Assembly: GCA_949840915.1 (NCBI GenBank)
Contig: CATKXY010000012.1
Span: 34,530 to 98,529, forward strand
DNA length: 64,000 nt
Source: an uncultured Lachnospiraceae bacterium
Lineage (GTDB): Bacteria > Bacillota > Clostridia > Lachnospirales > Lachnospiraceae
Reading direction: 5' to 3'
Position numbers and translations under genes: made by a program. How positions within the stretch are numbered: the stretch's first letter is position 1; the number at the start of each line of letters is the position of its first letter. Of this stretch, positions 16,526 to 25,943 are shown in pieces. The notes below the pieces were generated by a model. It saw only the letters and a list, made by a program, of their open reading frames with translations. It searched no databases and was not told the origin of the DNA.

Positions 16526-17773
16526 ATGGGTGCGGAGACTAAGGCAGAAATCAGGCAGATTGAGGGCGGCGTGACCGCGGCGAAAGGGTTTGAGGCAGCA
16601 GGCGTGGAGGCCGGTATCAAATATCAGAACAGAAAGGATATGGCGCTAATCTACAGCACTGTTCCCTGCCGGGTGGCCGGTACCTTCACCAGCAATGTGG
16701 TGAAGGCGGCTCCTGTGCTCTGGGATAAAAAGATCGTGGAGGAGTCGGAGTATGCACAGGCTGTTGTGGTAAACTCCGGCATCGCCAACGCCTGCACGGG
16801 CAGTCAGGGCATGGATGCCTGTGAGGAGACCGCGGCCTGTGCCGGAAAGCTTCTGCAGCTTCCTGCGGACGCGGTGCTGGTGGCATCCACCGGTGTCATC
16901 GGGATGCAGCTTCCCACAGACAGGATATGCGCGGGTGTGGAAAAGCTTGCGGCAGGGAAGGCGGACACTCCGGAGGCCGGGCTGGATGCAGCGAAAGCAA
17001 TTATGACCACCGACACGGTACATAAACAGATTGCCCTTGAGGTGGAGCTGGGCGGCAGGACCGTGACGATGGGCGGTATGTGTAAGGGCTCCGGTATGAT
17101 CCATCCCAATATGTGTACCATGCTGGGATTTGTGACTACGGATGCGAATATCTCCAAAGAGATGCTGCAGAAGGCCGTCAGCGCAGATGTGGTGGATTCC
17201 TTCAATATGATCAGTGTGGACGGCGATACCTCCACCAATGACACGCTGCTTGTGCTGGCCAACGGGCTGGCAGGAAATGAGGAGATCACGGGGGAGAGTG
17301 CGGATTATGATGCGTTCTGTGAGGCGCTGCATGTGCTCACTACCTACCTTGCAAAAAAGATGGCAGGTGACGGAGAGGGGGCCACGGCTCTGTTTGAGTG
17401 CCATGTGGTGGGTGCGGACACCAAGGAGCATGCCCGTATTCTGGCGAAGTCAGTCATTTGTTCCTCGCTGACCAAGGCTGCCGTCTTCGGACATGATGCC
17501 AACTGGGGCCGGATTCTCTGTGCGCTGGGGTATTCGGGGGTGCAGTTTGACCCGGGGCAGGTGGATCTGTATTTTATGAGTAAGAGCGGGAAAATGCTGA
17601 TTTTCAGCGAAGGCAATGCCTGCGATTACAGTGAGGAGGAGGCGACGAAGCTGCTCTCCGACCCGGAGGTGACCGTGCTGGCGGATATGCACATGGGCGA
17701 TGCTGAGGCCACGGCCTGGGGCTGTGATTTGAGCTATGACTATGTGAAGATTAATGCAGACTACCGCAGTTAA
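16526..17773 (+). CDS. argJ: Bifunctional ornithine acetyltransferase / N-acetylglutamate synthase
   Basis: A 415-residue ArgJ that transfers acetyl from N-acetylornithine to glutamate, and in many bacteria also makes N-acetylglutamate from acetyl-CoA. The precursor cleaves itself before a catalytic threonine: here the motif is KGSGMIHPNMCTMLGF, giving Cys197-Thr198 instead of the more usual Ala-Thr; the nucleophile is kept. Other marks are FTSNVVKAAPV, NSGIANACTG, STGVIGMQLP and GHDANWGRI. Length is normal. Cyclic arginine synthesis is implied because no argE is in the operon. Confidence 0.96.
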   Translation: MGAETKAEIRQIEGGVTAAKGFEAAGVEAGIKYQNRKDMALIYSTVPCRVAGTFTSNVVKAAPVLWDKKIVEESEYAQAVVVNSGIANACTGSQGMDACEETAACAGKLLQLPADAVLVASTGVIGMQLPTDRICAGVEKLAAGKADTPEAGLDAAKAIMTTDTVHKQIALEVELGGRTVTMGGMCKGSGMIHPNMCTMLGFVTTDANISKEMLQKAVSADVVDSFNMISVDGDTSTNDTLLVLANGLAGNEEITGESADYDAFCEALHVLTTYLAKKMAGDGEGATALFECHVVGADTKEHARILAKSVICSSLTKAAVFGHDANWGRILCALGYSGVQFDPGQVDLYFMSKSGKMLIFSEGNACDYSEEEATKLLSDPEVTVLADMHMGDAEATAWGCDLSYDYVKINADYRS

Positions 17774-17836
17774 AGGAAGACAGGCAAGGGAAATCAATAA
17801 GGGAAATCAGCATAGAAAGAAGAGGAAGAGATACAA

Positions 17837-18724
17837 ATGGTCAAGGACATGCAGGAGGTTTTGAAGAAGGCGGAGGTGCTTATCGAAGCCCTGCCCTACA
17901 TACAGCAGTTTAACCGCAAGATCATCGTGGTGAAATACGGCGGCAGCGCCATGAGCAATGAGGAGCTGCAGAAAAATGTCATCAAGGATGTGACGTTGTT
18001 GAAGCTGGTGGGATTTAAACCCATTATTGTACACGGCGGCGGTAAGGAGATCAGCCGCTGGGTCGGCAAGGTCGGCAAGGAGGCCAGATTTGTGAACGGT
18101 CTGCGGGTCACGGATGAGGAGACCATGGAGATCGCCGAGATGGTGCTGGGCAAAGTGAACAAGAGTCTGGTGTCCATGGTGCAGGAGCTGGGAGTGAAAG
18201 CCGTGGGAATCAGCGGCAAGGACGGCGGACTGCTGACGGTGGAGAAAAAATATGCAGGGGGAGAGGATATCGGTTTTGTGGGTGATATCACAGAAGTGAA
18301 TCCCAAGGTGCTCTATGATCTTCTGGAGAAAGATTTTCTGCCCATCGTCGCGCCCATCGGTCTCGACAGTCAGTTCCAGACCTATAATATCAATGCGGAC
18401 GATGCGGCCTGTGCCATAGCCAAGGCTGTGGGTGCGGACAAGCTGGTGTTCCTCACGGATATCGAGGGTCTTTACAGAGATGTGGAGGATAAGTCCTCCT
18501 TTATCTCCAGACTCAGCGCCGGCCAGGCGGACGAACTGATAGAGGGCGGTTACATCGGCGGCGGCATGCTGCCCAAACTGGCTAATTGTACCTCTGCTAT
18601 CAGAAACGGAGTCAACCGGGTGCATATTCTGGACGGCAGGATTCCTCACTGCCTGCTTCTGGAGATCTTTACCCATGAGGGAGTCGGGACGGCTATCATC
18701 GCCGATGAGGAAAGGAAGGAATAA
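17837..18724 (+). CDS. argB: Acetylglutamate kinase
   Basis: A 295-residue amino-acid kinase that phosphorylates N-acetylglutamate, usually the arginine-feedback point of cyclic pathways. It shows [12 protein letters not shown], the glycine-rich [38 protein letters not shown] and [10 protein letters not shown]. The N-terminal extension ([18 protein letters not shown]) is the helix that links dimers in arginine-sensitive hexameric NAGKs, so feedback inhibition is likely. The start follows GAGGAAGAG. argD starts four bases after the stop. Confidence 0.97.
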   Translation: MVKDMQEVLKKAEVLIEALPYIQQFNRKIIVVKYGGSAMSNEELQKNVIKDVTLLKLVGFKPIIVHGGGKEISRWVGKVGKEARFVNGLRVTDEETMEIAEMVLGKVNKSLVSMVQELGVKAVGISGKDGGLLTVEKKYAGGEDIGFVGDITEVNPKVLYDLLEKDFLPIVAPIGLDSQFQTYNINADDAACAIAKAVGADKLVFLTDIEGLYRDVEDKSSFISRLSAGQADELIEGGYIGGGMLPKLANCTSAIRNGVNRVHILDGRIPHCLLLEIFTHEGVGTAIIADEERKE

Positions 18725-18728
18725 AATC

Positions 18729-19916
18729 ATGGATATGAAGGAATATATTGAGCAGGCGGAAAAGGATCTGCTGCATACCTACAATCGCTATCAGATTGTT
18801 TTGGACAGGGGCGAGGGTGTGTACCTCTATGATATCGAGGGCAAAAAATATCTGGATTTTGTGGCGGGTATAGCCGTTTTTGCTCTGGGGTATCATTATC
18901 CGGGATATGATGAAGCTCTGAAAGCCCAGATTGACAAGCTGCTGCACACCTCTAATTACTATTACAATGTGCCGGCTATCGAGGCGGCAAGAAGGTTGAA
19001 GAAGCTCTCCGGCATGGACCGGGTGTTCTTCACCAACTCCGGCGCGGAGGCTCTGGAGGGGGCGATCAAGGCTGCAAAAAAATACGCATGGCAAAAGGAC
19101 GGGGCGCAGGATCATGATCTGGTAGCCATGAATCATTCCTTTCACGGCAGAACCATGGGCGCGCTGGCTGTCACCGGCAATCCCAAGTACAGGGAGCCGT
19201 TTGAACCGTTAATCGGCAATGTCAGCTTTGCCGGGCTCAATGATTTTGACAGTGTGATGAGCTGTGTGACAGATAAAACCTGCGGCATTATCCTGGAGCC
19301 TGTTCAGGGCGAGGGCGGTCTGCAGCCTGCCTCGGAGGAGTTTTTGCAGAAGCTGCGCGCACTCTGCGACGAGAGGGATATTTTGCTGATCTTTGACGAG
19401 GTGCAGTGCGGTATGGGCAGGACGGGATATCCCTATGCATGGCAGCGATACGGCGTCAAACCGGATATCCTGACCAGCGCGAAGGCTCTGGGCTGCGGTG
19501 TGCCGGTGGGAGCATTTATGATGACGGAACGTGTGGCGCAGAATTCTCTCACAAGCGGCGATCACGGCACGACTTACGGCGGAAACCCCCTGGCGGCAGC
19601 GGCGGTGGAGAAGGTGCTGGAGATTTATGAGCGGGACGGTATCGTAGAGCATGTGCAGAAGATTGCGCCCTACCTGGAGAAACGGCTGAAGGAGCTTTCG
19701 GAGAAATATGACTGTATCATCGAACACAGAGGTGTGGGACTGATGCAGGGTCTTGTGTTTGACCGCCCGGTGGGGGAGATCATCACAAGGGCTGTGGAGA
19801 AGGGGCTGCTTCTCATCAATGCCGGTCCGGACATCATCCGTTTTGTCCCTCCGCTGATCATCACGAAGCAGCATATCGATGATATGATCGGAATTTTGGA
19901 CACTTGTATCGAGTAG
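18729..19916 (+). CDS. argD: Acetylornithine aminotransferase
   Basis: A 395-residue class III PLP aminotransferase that converts N-acetylglutamate semialdehyde to N-acetylornithine. Marks are the DIEGKKYLDFVAGIAV block, FFTNSGAEALEGAIKAAKK, NHSFHGRTMGAL, the LIFDEVQCGMGRTG PLP-ring motif and the Schiff-base lysine Lys252 in TSAKALGCGVPVG. The ATG at 18729 is four bases after argB. Length is normal. A solute-binding protein gene begins only 11 bases downstream and may be co-transcribed. Confidence 0.96.
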   Translation: MDMKEYIEQAEKDLLHTYNRYQIVLDRGEGVYLYDIEGKKYLDFVAGIAVFALGYHYPGYDEALKAQIDKLLHTSNYYYNVPAIEAARRLKKLSGMDRVFFTNSGAEALEGAIKAAKKYAWQKDGAQDHDLVAMNHSFHGRTMGALAVTGNPKYREPFEPLIGNVSFAGLNDFDSVMSCVTDKTCGIILEPVQGEGGLQPASEEFLQKLRALCDERDILLIFDEVQCGMGRTGYPYAWQRYGVKPDILTSAKALGCGVPVGAFMMTERVAQNSLTSGDHGTTYGGNPLAAAAVEKVLEIYERDGIVEHVQKIAPYLEKRLKELSEKYDCIIEHRGVGLMQGLVFDRPVGEIITRAVEKGLLLINAGPDIIRFVPPLIITKQHIDDMIGILDTCIE

Positions 19917-19927
19917 TAGGAGAGAAT

Positions 19928-21337
19928 ATGCATTTAAAAAACAGAATTTTCATGGTAGCAGCGGTGGCGCTTGGTCTGGTGGCGGTTCTTGCCGGCGGCG
20001 CCGGGCAGCTGCGTCCTCTGGAGAGCGCGGAAAAAAGAACCGGTATCTTCGGTCACAGTGATAAAGAAACCATTTATTTCTGGTACACGGACGAGACTAT
20101 GACCAGCTTTATCAACAGCGCGGCAGTAACCTTCGGAGAGCGGGAGGGCGTGCGGGTGATTCCCGTGCTGACTTATGAGGGAGAGTATCTGGAGGCCATC
20201 AATCAGGCTTCTCTGCAGGGAGGGCAGATGCCGGATGTGTATCTGATCGGAAATGATTCTCTGGAGAAGGCTTATCTGGCCGGGCTTGCCGGTGAGACCC
20301 AAGACGCCGGAGCCGTGTGCAATACGGATAATTTCCCGGAGGCGGCGCTCTTGGCAGTGCGTTTTCACGGGAAAAATGCTGCATATCCTCTGTATTTTGA
20401 GACCAGCGCGCTGATCTATAACGAGAGTTACCTGGCGGATTGGGCGCTGCAGCAGGCGCGCAGGGAACTGGCGGCCGCAGACGGCGATGAGGCCGAAGGA
20501 GGCGCTGCCGGCGATGGGGAGAGCGATTCGGGCCTGACGGAAGAGGAGGCCGCTCTGGCACAGCAGTATCTGGAAAACGGAATTCCCGCCACAGTGGACG
20601 ATATCCTGAGTATTGCGGACACCTTCGATGTGCCTGAGGGTGTGGAAGGTATTATGAAATGGGATGTGTCGGATATTTTTTATAATTACTGGATCGTGGG
20701 ACGATATCTTGTGGTAGGCGGTGATGCCGGAGACGACGCGGGTGCTATTGATATCGACAATCCCGAGACGGTGCAGTGTCTGGAAGTATATAAAGCGCTG
20801 AATCAATTCTTTTCCATGGAGACGGATACGATTACTTACGATTCCGTGCTGCAGGATTTTATTGACGGAAAAATCGTGTTTACCGTGGCCACCACGGATG
20901 TCATCCGCCGTCTGGAGGAAGCCAAAAAGGACGGCAGCTTTGCATATGAGTATGGGGTGGCCGTAATGCCCGATGTCAGCGCAGAGCTGGAGAGCGCTTC
21001 TCTGTCTGTGACCGGTGCGGTTGTGGTGAACGGTTACTCAGAGCACAAGGAGCTGGCAAACGGTTTTGCGGCATATCTGGTGAATGATTGCGCGAAGGAT
21101 CTCTACGAGAAAACAGGGAAGCTTCCCGCCAGAAACGGGACGGAGGAAGACAACGGCCCGGCTCAGATATTCAAGCTGGAGTACGCGGACAGCGTGTCCC
21201 TGCCCAAGCTCATGGAGACAGGCAATTTCTGGCTGCAGATGGAAGTGCTGTTCGCCAAGGTCTGGAACGGCGCACAGGTGCAGCCTCTGGTCACAGAGCT
21301 GGCGGAGCAGATTGCCGCACAGGTGGCAAATTTATAG
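19928..21337 (+). CDS. Extracellular solute-binding protein (family 1 type), orphan
   Basis: A 469-residue secreted protein. It has a signal-peptide-like N-terminus (LKNRIFMVAAVALGLVAVLA) but no lipobox cysteine, so a cleaved or uncleaved Sec signal is expected. The mature part matches MalE-type binding proteins: IYFWYTDETMTSFINSAAVTF, MPDVYLIGNDSLEKAYLAG, AYPLYFETSALIYNE. An acidic stretch rich in Glu, Asp, Gly and Ala (about residues 175-205) is inserted after the first strand set. No permease or ATPase is near. It starts 11 bases after argD, so arginine control is possible. The ligand is unknown. Confidence 0.8.
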   Translation: MHLKNRIFMVAAVALGLVAVLAGGAGQLRPLESAEKRTGIFGHSDKETIYFWYTDETMTSFINSAAVTFGEREGVRVIPVLTYEGEYLEAINQASLQGGQMPDVYLIGNDSLEKAYLAGLAGETQDAGAVCNTDNFPEAALLAVRFHGKNAAYPLYFETSALIYNESYLADWALQQARRELAAADGDEAEGGAAGDGESDSGLTEEEAALAQQYLENGIPATVDDILSIADTFDVPEGVEGIMKWDVSDIFYNYWIVGRYLVVGGDAGDDAGAIDIDNPETVQCLEVYKALNQFFSMETDTITYDSVLQDFIDGKIVFTVATTDVIRRLEEAKKDGSFAYEYGVAVMPDVSAELESASLSVTGAVVVNGYSEHKELANGFAAYLVNDCAKDLYEKTGKLPARNGTEEDNGPAQIFKLEYADSVSLPKLMETGNFWLQMEVLFAKVWNGAQVQPLVTELAEQIAAQVANL

Positions 21338-21434
21338 TATTATAGTATAAGGAAACCAGCCACAGGGCAAGATACTAACACAGGAAGATTCTTACAGGCC
21401 GGGCCTGTAGGAGACGGAAGGGAGTATCTAAGCT

Positions 21435-21866
21435 ATGGTTGGTTTTTTAATTGCATTGATATCGGGAGCCCTGATGAGTGTTCAGGGAGTGTTCAACACG
21501 CAGGTCACGAAAGCATCGGCAATCTGGAGCGCCAGCGCATTCGTACAGTTTACGGCGCTTTTAGTCTGTCTGGGGGCATGGCTCTGCACAGAGCGGGGAT
21601 CCTTGCTGCAGGTGTTTTCGGTGCAGCCCAAATACATGCTTTTAGGGGGAGCTATCGGCGCTTTCATCACTTATACGGTAATCCGCAGCATGGATATGCT
21701 GGGGCCTGCCAAGGCGGTGATGCTGATTGTGGTGGCGCAGCTTGCGGTGGCCTATGCCATTGAGCTTCTGGGATGGTTTGGTGTGGAGAAGCAGCCCTGG
21801 GAGTGGAGAAAGGCGATCGGAATGGCAGTGGCAATCGCGGGAATCATCATCTTTAAATGGAAATAA
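21435..21866 (+). CDS. DMT superfamily membrane protein (YdcZ/DUF606-like)
   Basis: A 143-residue protein of four to five membrane helices, half the length of a full EamA transporter. The start FLIALISGALMSVQGVFNTQ and the later LGGAIGAFITYTVIRSM and PAKAVMLIVVAQLAVAYAIE match the YdcZ/DUF606 branch of the drug/metabolite transporter group, which may work as dimers. A short hairpin ACAGGC-cgg-GCCTGT (21394-21408) sits before its ribosome binding site. The substrate is unknown. Confidence 0.8.
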   Translation: MVGFLIALISGALMSVQGVFNTQVTKASAIWSASAFVQFTALLVCLGAWLCTERGSLLQVFSVQPKYMLLGGAIGAFITYTVIRSMDMLGPAKAVMLIVVAQLAVAYAIELLGWFGVEKQPWEWRKAIGMAVAIAGIIIFKWK

Positions 21867-21906
21867 GCGGTAATAGTTAATATTTTTTTAAATTTTTGTA
21901 ACATGC

Positions 21907-21935
21907 TTGTAAATAGTGGGAGATTCCCTTAAAAT
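21907..21935 (+). promoter_or_regulatory. Possible promoter of the comEA operon
   Basis: TTGTAA (21907-21912), 17-base spacer, TAAAAT (21930-21935), in an AT-rich gap 73 bases before comEA. Confidence 0.4.
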
Positions 21936-22007
21936 AAGAATTGTCAGCAAACACAATGCACTATAGCCGGAAGGACGGTTTTCTCCCGTCGAGAGAGGAG
22001 AGAAAGC

Positions 22008-22730
22008 ATGGGTGCAGAAAAAGCCAGGAAAAGTACCGTAAGAGCTATCAAAATCAGAAGCAGAATTAAAAGTAAGGTCCCCTGTAAAATCCAAAACAAA
22101 ATCCCAAACAATATCAGGAAATGTATATACAGGAGTCTGTGCAGGGCTGCAGGCTTTGTCTTGTGTATACTTTTGGCGGGATGTCAAGGGACAGACAGGG
22201 CGATCACTCTGTCTGTGGGAGAGCCGCTTGAGATGACGGGGCGGGATGCGTCAGGGCAGGAATCTGAGTATGTACCCCGGACGCAAACTCAGGCTCAGGA
22301 AGATGCCTCCGTGATTTATGTCCATGTCTGCGGCGCTGTGAAGAACCCCGGAGTCGTGATGCTGCCGGAGGGAAGCCGGGGGCAGGATGCGTTGGAGGCC
22401 GCCGGAGGTTTTGCGGAGGATGCGGCGAAGGAGGCAGTGAATCTGGCGGCGGTTCTGTCGGATGGCATGAGACTGTATTTTCCCACGCCGGAGGAAGCTC
22501 TCGAAACGGAGAGTGAAGCGCAGGATAGAGACGCCGGGCTGGTAGATATTAATACCGCGGGTGTGGAGCTTCTGTGTACGCTTCCCGGCATCGGGGAGAC
22601 CAGGGCGGGAGCTATCGTGGCATATCGGGAGGAGCACGGTGATTTTGGCAGCACGGAGGAGATTATGAGGGTGTCAGGCATTAAAGAAGGCGCCTTCAAT
22701 AAGATCAGGAATCTGATCACCGTAAAATAA
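22008..22730 (+). CDS. comEA: ComEA-like competence protein (lipoprotein with SLBB and helix-hairpin-helix domains)
   Basis: A 240-residue surface protein that binds double-stranded DNA for uptake in competent cells. A basic N-terminus leads to a hydrophobic stretch ending in LCILLAGC, a lipobox, so it is probably lipid-anchored rather than held by a helix as in Bacillus. An SLBB domain follows (VIYVHVCGAVKNPGVVMLPEGSR at about residues 103-165, shown in parts), then the HhH DNA-binding pair VDINTAGVELLCTLPGIGE and SGIKEGAFNKIRNLI at the C-terminus. It is upstream of comEC, with three genes between them. Confidence 0.92.
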   Translation: MGAEKARKSTVRAIKIRSRIKSKVPCKIQNKIPNNIRKCIYRSLCRAAGFVLCILLAGCQGTDRAITLSVGEPLEMTGRDASGQESEYVPRTQTQAQEDASVIYVHVCGAVKNPGVVMLPEGSRGQDALEAAGGFAEDAAKEAVNLAAVLSDGMRLYFPTPEEALETESEAQDRDAGLVDINTAGVELLCTLPGIGETRAGAIVAYREEHGDFGSTEEIMRVSGIKEGAFNKIRNLITVK

Positions 22731-22761
22731 AAGATAGGAAAGAGAAGAGTGAGGAAGGGAT

Positions 22762-23457
22762 ATGGCGGAGAAGAGAGTGCTGGTGGTAGACGATGAGAAG
22801 CTGATCGTGAAGGGAATCCGTTTCAGCCTTGAGCAGGATGATCTGCAGGTGGACTGCGCATACGACGGCGAGGAAGCCCTGGAGTACGCGAGAAACAATA
22901 AATACGACATTATTTTGCTGGATGTCATGCTTCCCAAGCTTACCGGTTTTGAGGTGTGCCAGCAGATAAGGGAATTCTCCAGTGTTCCCATTATCATGCT
23001 CACGGCCAAGGGCGACGACATGGATAAGATACTGGGCCTGGAGTACGGAGCGGACGATTATATCACAAAACCGTTTAATATTCTCGAGGTAAAAGCCCGC
23101 ATCAAGGCCATTATGCGTCGCGTGGAGCCCAAGTCCGGTTCCCGCGAGACACAGCGGTTTGTGGAGAGCGGCGATATGAAGCTGGACTGCGAGGGCAGAA
23201 GAGTATATATTGACGGGCGGGAGATCAGCCTCACGGCCAAGGAATTTGAAGTGTTGGAGCTTTTGATGTTTAATCCCAACAAGGTGTATGGCAGAGAAGC
23301 GCTCCTGAAGCTGGTATGGGGGGCGGATTATCCGGGAGATGTGCGCACGGTGGATGTACATATCAGAAGGCTGCGTGAGAAGATTGAGGATAATCCCAGT
23401 GAGCCCAAGTATGTTCACACCAAATGGGGAGTCGGATACTATTTTTTAAATGATTAG
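22762..23457 (+). CDS. OmpR/PhoB-type response regulator (WalR-like)
   Basis: A 231-residue regulator. The receiver domain has the acidic pair DDE, phospho-acceptor in ILLDVMLPKLTG (Asp52 or near), the switch Thr in MLTAK and the conserved lysine in YITKPF. The C-terminal winged helix has LTAKEFEVLELLMFNPNKVY and RTVDVHIRRLREKIE. It is followed after 11 bases by its histidine kinase. The overall look is of the WalR/PhoP branch that controls cell-wall or envelope genes. Confidence 0.93.
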   Translation: MAEKRVLVVDDEKLIVKGIRFSLEQDDLQVDCAYDGEEALEYARNNKYDIILLDVMLPKLTGFEVCQQIREFSSVPIIMLTAKGDDMDKILGLEYGADDYITKPFNILEVKARIKAIMRRVEPKSGSRETQRFVESGDMKLDCEGRRVYIDGREISLTAKEFEVLELLMFNPNKVYGREALLKLVWGADYPGDVRTVDVHIRRLREKIEDNPSEPKYVHTKWGVGYYFLND

Positions 23458-23468
23458 CAGGGCCGGAG

Positions 23469-24962
23469 ATGAAGACAATACGAAAATTAATCGAAGTGAT
23501 GCGGCAGAAAATGCCTTTGAAGAGTCTGCGCCTGCGGATATTTGCCATTGTGCTCGTGGCGGGGCTTGTGCCCGGTCTCATTGTGGGTGTGGGAATTGTA
23601 CAAAACTATGAGGACCGCGCGGTAGAACATCGTATATCCACTGTACAGAACCAGCTCAAGATTGTGGCAAATCATTTGATAAGCAATGATTATATGGCGA
23701 ATTACCGCTCAGAGGAGCAGACATATCGGAATTCCAGGGATGTGGTGGATGCGGAGCTGGAGATGCTGTCCAATCTGTATGAAGGACGTGTGATGATTAT
23801 CAACAGCAATTTTAAAGTGGTGAAGGACACTTACGGTATCAGCCAGGGCAAGATCATGATCTCGGAGGAGGTTATCAAGTGTTTTCAGGGAGAGAACCTC
23901 TCCAACTATGATCCGGAGCACGGCTATATAGAGATGACGACACCTATCATGGATACCACGGCAAACGCGGGTGAACAGGAAGTGGTGAAGGGAGTTATGC
24001 TCACCAGTATCTCCAACGGAAGTATCGTGGCTATGATGGAGATGTTAAACCGCCGGGTGATGATCATTGAGACACTTCTGGCATTGGCGATCGTGACTCT
24101 GGCCATCATTCTGTCGGTGATGATGACGCGGCCTTTCAATCGTATTACACAGGCCATTATGGATGTGAACGCCGGTTACAGTGATGCGAGTATTTCCGTT
24201 CCGGATTACGCGGAGACTGTGCATATCGTGGACGCCTTCAACCAGCTTTTGGCACGAATGAGAGCGCTTGATCAGTCCAGACAGGAGTTTGTGGCAAATG
24301 TCTCCCACGAGCTCAAGACACCTATGACTTCCGTCAAAGTGCTGGCGGATTCTCTGTTGGTGGAGCAGGATGTCCCTGCACAGCTCTACCGGGAGTTTAT
24401 GGAGGACATTGTATCTGAGATCGACAGGGAAAACAAGATCATCACGGATCTTCTGGCACTGGTGAAGATGGACAAAAAGGTGCAGGATCTGAATATCACA
24501 TCACTGAATATCAATGATCTTGTGGAATTGATTTTAAAGCGGCTGCGTCCCATCGCCCGTAAAAAGGATGTGGAGGTGGTCTTTGAGAGCATGCGTCCTG
24601 TGGTGGCTGAGGTGGATGAGGTCAAGATGACGCTGATCATGACCAATCTCGTGGAAAATGCTATTAAATACAATAAGGAGCACGGCTGGATCAAGGTGGA
24701 GCTGGATGCGGATCATCAGTATTTTACGTTTACTGTCAGCGATTCGGGGATCGGTATTCCGGAGGACTCGCTGGCTCATATCTGTGAGCGCTTCTACAGA
24801 GTGGATAAATCCCACTCCCGGGAGATAGGAGGCACAGGGCTGGGACTTTCCATTACCAAGAGCGCGGTGCTGATGCACAGAGGGACTCTCACCATCAATA
24901 GTGTGGAGGGAGAGGGCTCCAGTTTTGTTGTGAAGATTCCTCTCAACTACATTGTGTCTTAG
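23469..24962 (+). CDS. Membrane sensor histidine kinase (WalK-like)
   Basis: A 497-residue kinase partner of the preceding regulator. Two membrane helices (about residues 22-42 and 198-217) flank an extracellular sensor region of about 155 residues. A HAMP domain (MMTRPFNRITQAIMDVNAGY) leads to the phospho-acceptor helix NVSHELKTPMTSVK, and the ATPase has N box TNLVENAIKYN, G1 DSGIGIPED and G2 GGTGLGLSI. It is followed by a GerMN lipoprotein and comEC on the same strand. The signal is unknown. Confidence 0.92.
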   Translation: MKTIRKLIEVMRQKMPLKSLRLRIFAIVLVAGLVPGLIVGVGIVQNYEDRAVEHRISTVQNQLKIVANHLISNDYMANYRSEEQTYRNSRDVVDAELEMLSNLYEGRVMIINSNFKVVKDTYGISQGKIMISEEVIKCFQGENLSNYDPEHGYIEMTTPIMDTTANAGEQEVVKGVMLTSISNGSIVAMMEMLNRRVMIIETLLALAIVTLAIILSVMMTRPFNRITQAIMDVNAGYSDASISVPDYAETVHIVDAFNQLLARMRALDQSRQEFVANVSHELKTPMTSVKVLADSLLVEQDVPAQLYREFMEDIVSEIDRENKIITDLLALVKMDKKVQDLNITSLNINDLVELILKRLRPIARKKDVEVVFESMRPVVAEVDEVKMTLIMTNLVENAIKYNKEHGWIKVELDADHQYFTFTVSDSGIGIPEDSLAHICERFYRVDKSHSREIGGTGLGLSITKSAVLMHRGTLTINSVEGEGSSFVVKIPLNYIVS

Positions 24963-24992
24963 TGTACTGAACGGGGAAAGGAATCGGATATT

Positions 24993-25907
24993 ATGAAGAA
25001 ACTGTTTTGGGCGCTTGGGTGCATTGCGCTTCTCGCGGGACTTGCGTCCTGCGGCGGCGAAGAGCCCCAGGGCGCCGACGTTTATCAAATTTATACGGTG
25101 AACAATTCGGAGACAAAGGTGGAGGTGCATTCTCACAGGATGCTCTCCGCGGGCGGGGACGCTATGCTGAATGAGCTGGTGGAATGCCTCTCCACGTCGC
25201 CGGACAAGCTGGAGTACAAGGCTCCGCTCGCCATGGGTTTCCAGATACTTTCCATGGACGTCTCGGATGGAAAACTGTCCATGGATGTGGACAGTTCCTA
25301 TCTGAAGCTGCCGGCTACCACGGAGGTACTGGTGCGTGCGGCCATTGTGCGGACATTGACGCAGCTTCCCGATGTCCGTTATGTCGGTATCACCGTGGAG
25401 GGACAGCAGCTCTTTGATAATGCGGGGGATGTGGTGGGACTCATGAGCGCCGATCTGTTCATTGACAATGACGGTAATGAGATCAATACCTATGAGCTGG
25501 CCCGGGTGCGGCTGTATTTTGCCAATGCAGAGGGAGATAAGCTGATCGGGGGATACCGGGAGAAGTATTATTCCACCAATATACCCAAGGAGCGGTTTGT
25601 GGTGGAGGAGCTGATCGCGGGCCCCAGCGGAAAGGTGGAGGGATTGTATCCTTCTATCAATCCGGAGGTCAAGATCGTCAGCGTCACGACGCAGGACGGA
25701 GTCTGCTATGTCAATCTGGATTCCAGTTTCCTCACCGTGGTGAACAATGTGTCTACAGAGCTGTCCATCTACTCCATCGTGAATTCACTGGTGGAGCTGA
25801 GCAATGTCAACAGAGTGCAGATCCTGGTGAACGGAGAGGTGCCGGCCAGCTTTGGAAGCTCGGTCTTTGAGCGCAACCTGGATTATATCGTCACGCTGGA
25901 ACAATAG
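24993..25907 (+). CDS. GerMN-domain lipoprotein
   Basis: A 304-residue exported lipoprotein: signal peptide with lipobox LASC at about residues 16-19, then two GerMN repeats. Repeat 2 is clearest, with VVEELIAGPSGKVEGLYPSI, then VCYVNLDSSFL and SIYSIVNSLVELSNVNRVQI. GerM proteins act in spore germination and septation in Bacillus; others sit with two-component systems (as LpqB does in Actinobacteria with MtrAB). Here it follows a WalRK-like pair, so a role as an envelope accessory to that system is as likely as a spore role. Confidence 0.85.
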   Translation: MKKLFWALGCIALLAGLASCGGEEPQGADVYQIYTVNNSETKVEVHSHRMLSAGGDAMLNELVECLSTSPDKLEYKAPLAMGFQILSMDVSDGKLSMDVDSSYLKLPATTEVLVRAAIVRTLTQLPDVRYVGITVEGQQLFDNAGDVVGLMSADLFIDNDGNEINTYELARVRLYFANAEGDKLIGGYREKYYSTNIPKERFVVEELIAGPSGKVEGLYPSINPEVKIVSVTTQDGVCYVNLDSSFLTVVNNVSTELSIYSIVNSLVELSNVNRVQILVNGEVPASFGSSVFERNLDYIVTLEQ

Positions 25908-25943
25908 AAAGCATGGGAGAGCTGATAAGAAGGAGGATACTGT

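Noticed and set aside
17807..18730. 307-codon minus-strand frame opposite argB
   Set aside because: Shadow of argB; His/Gln-rich translation typical of antisense frames in GC-rich genes.
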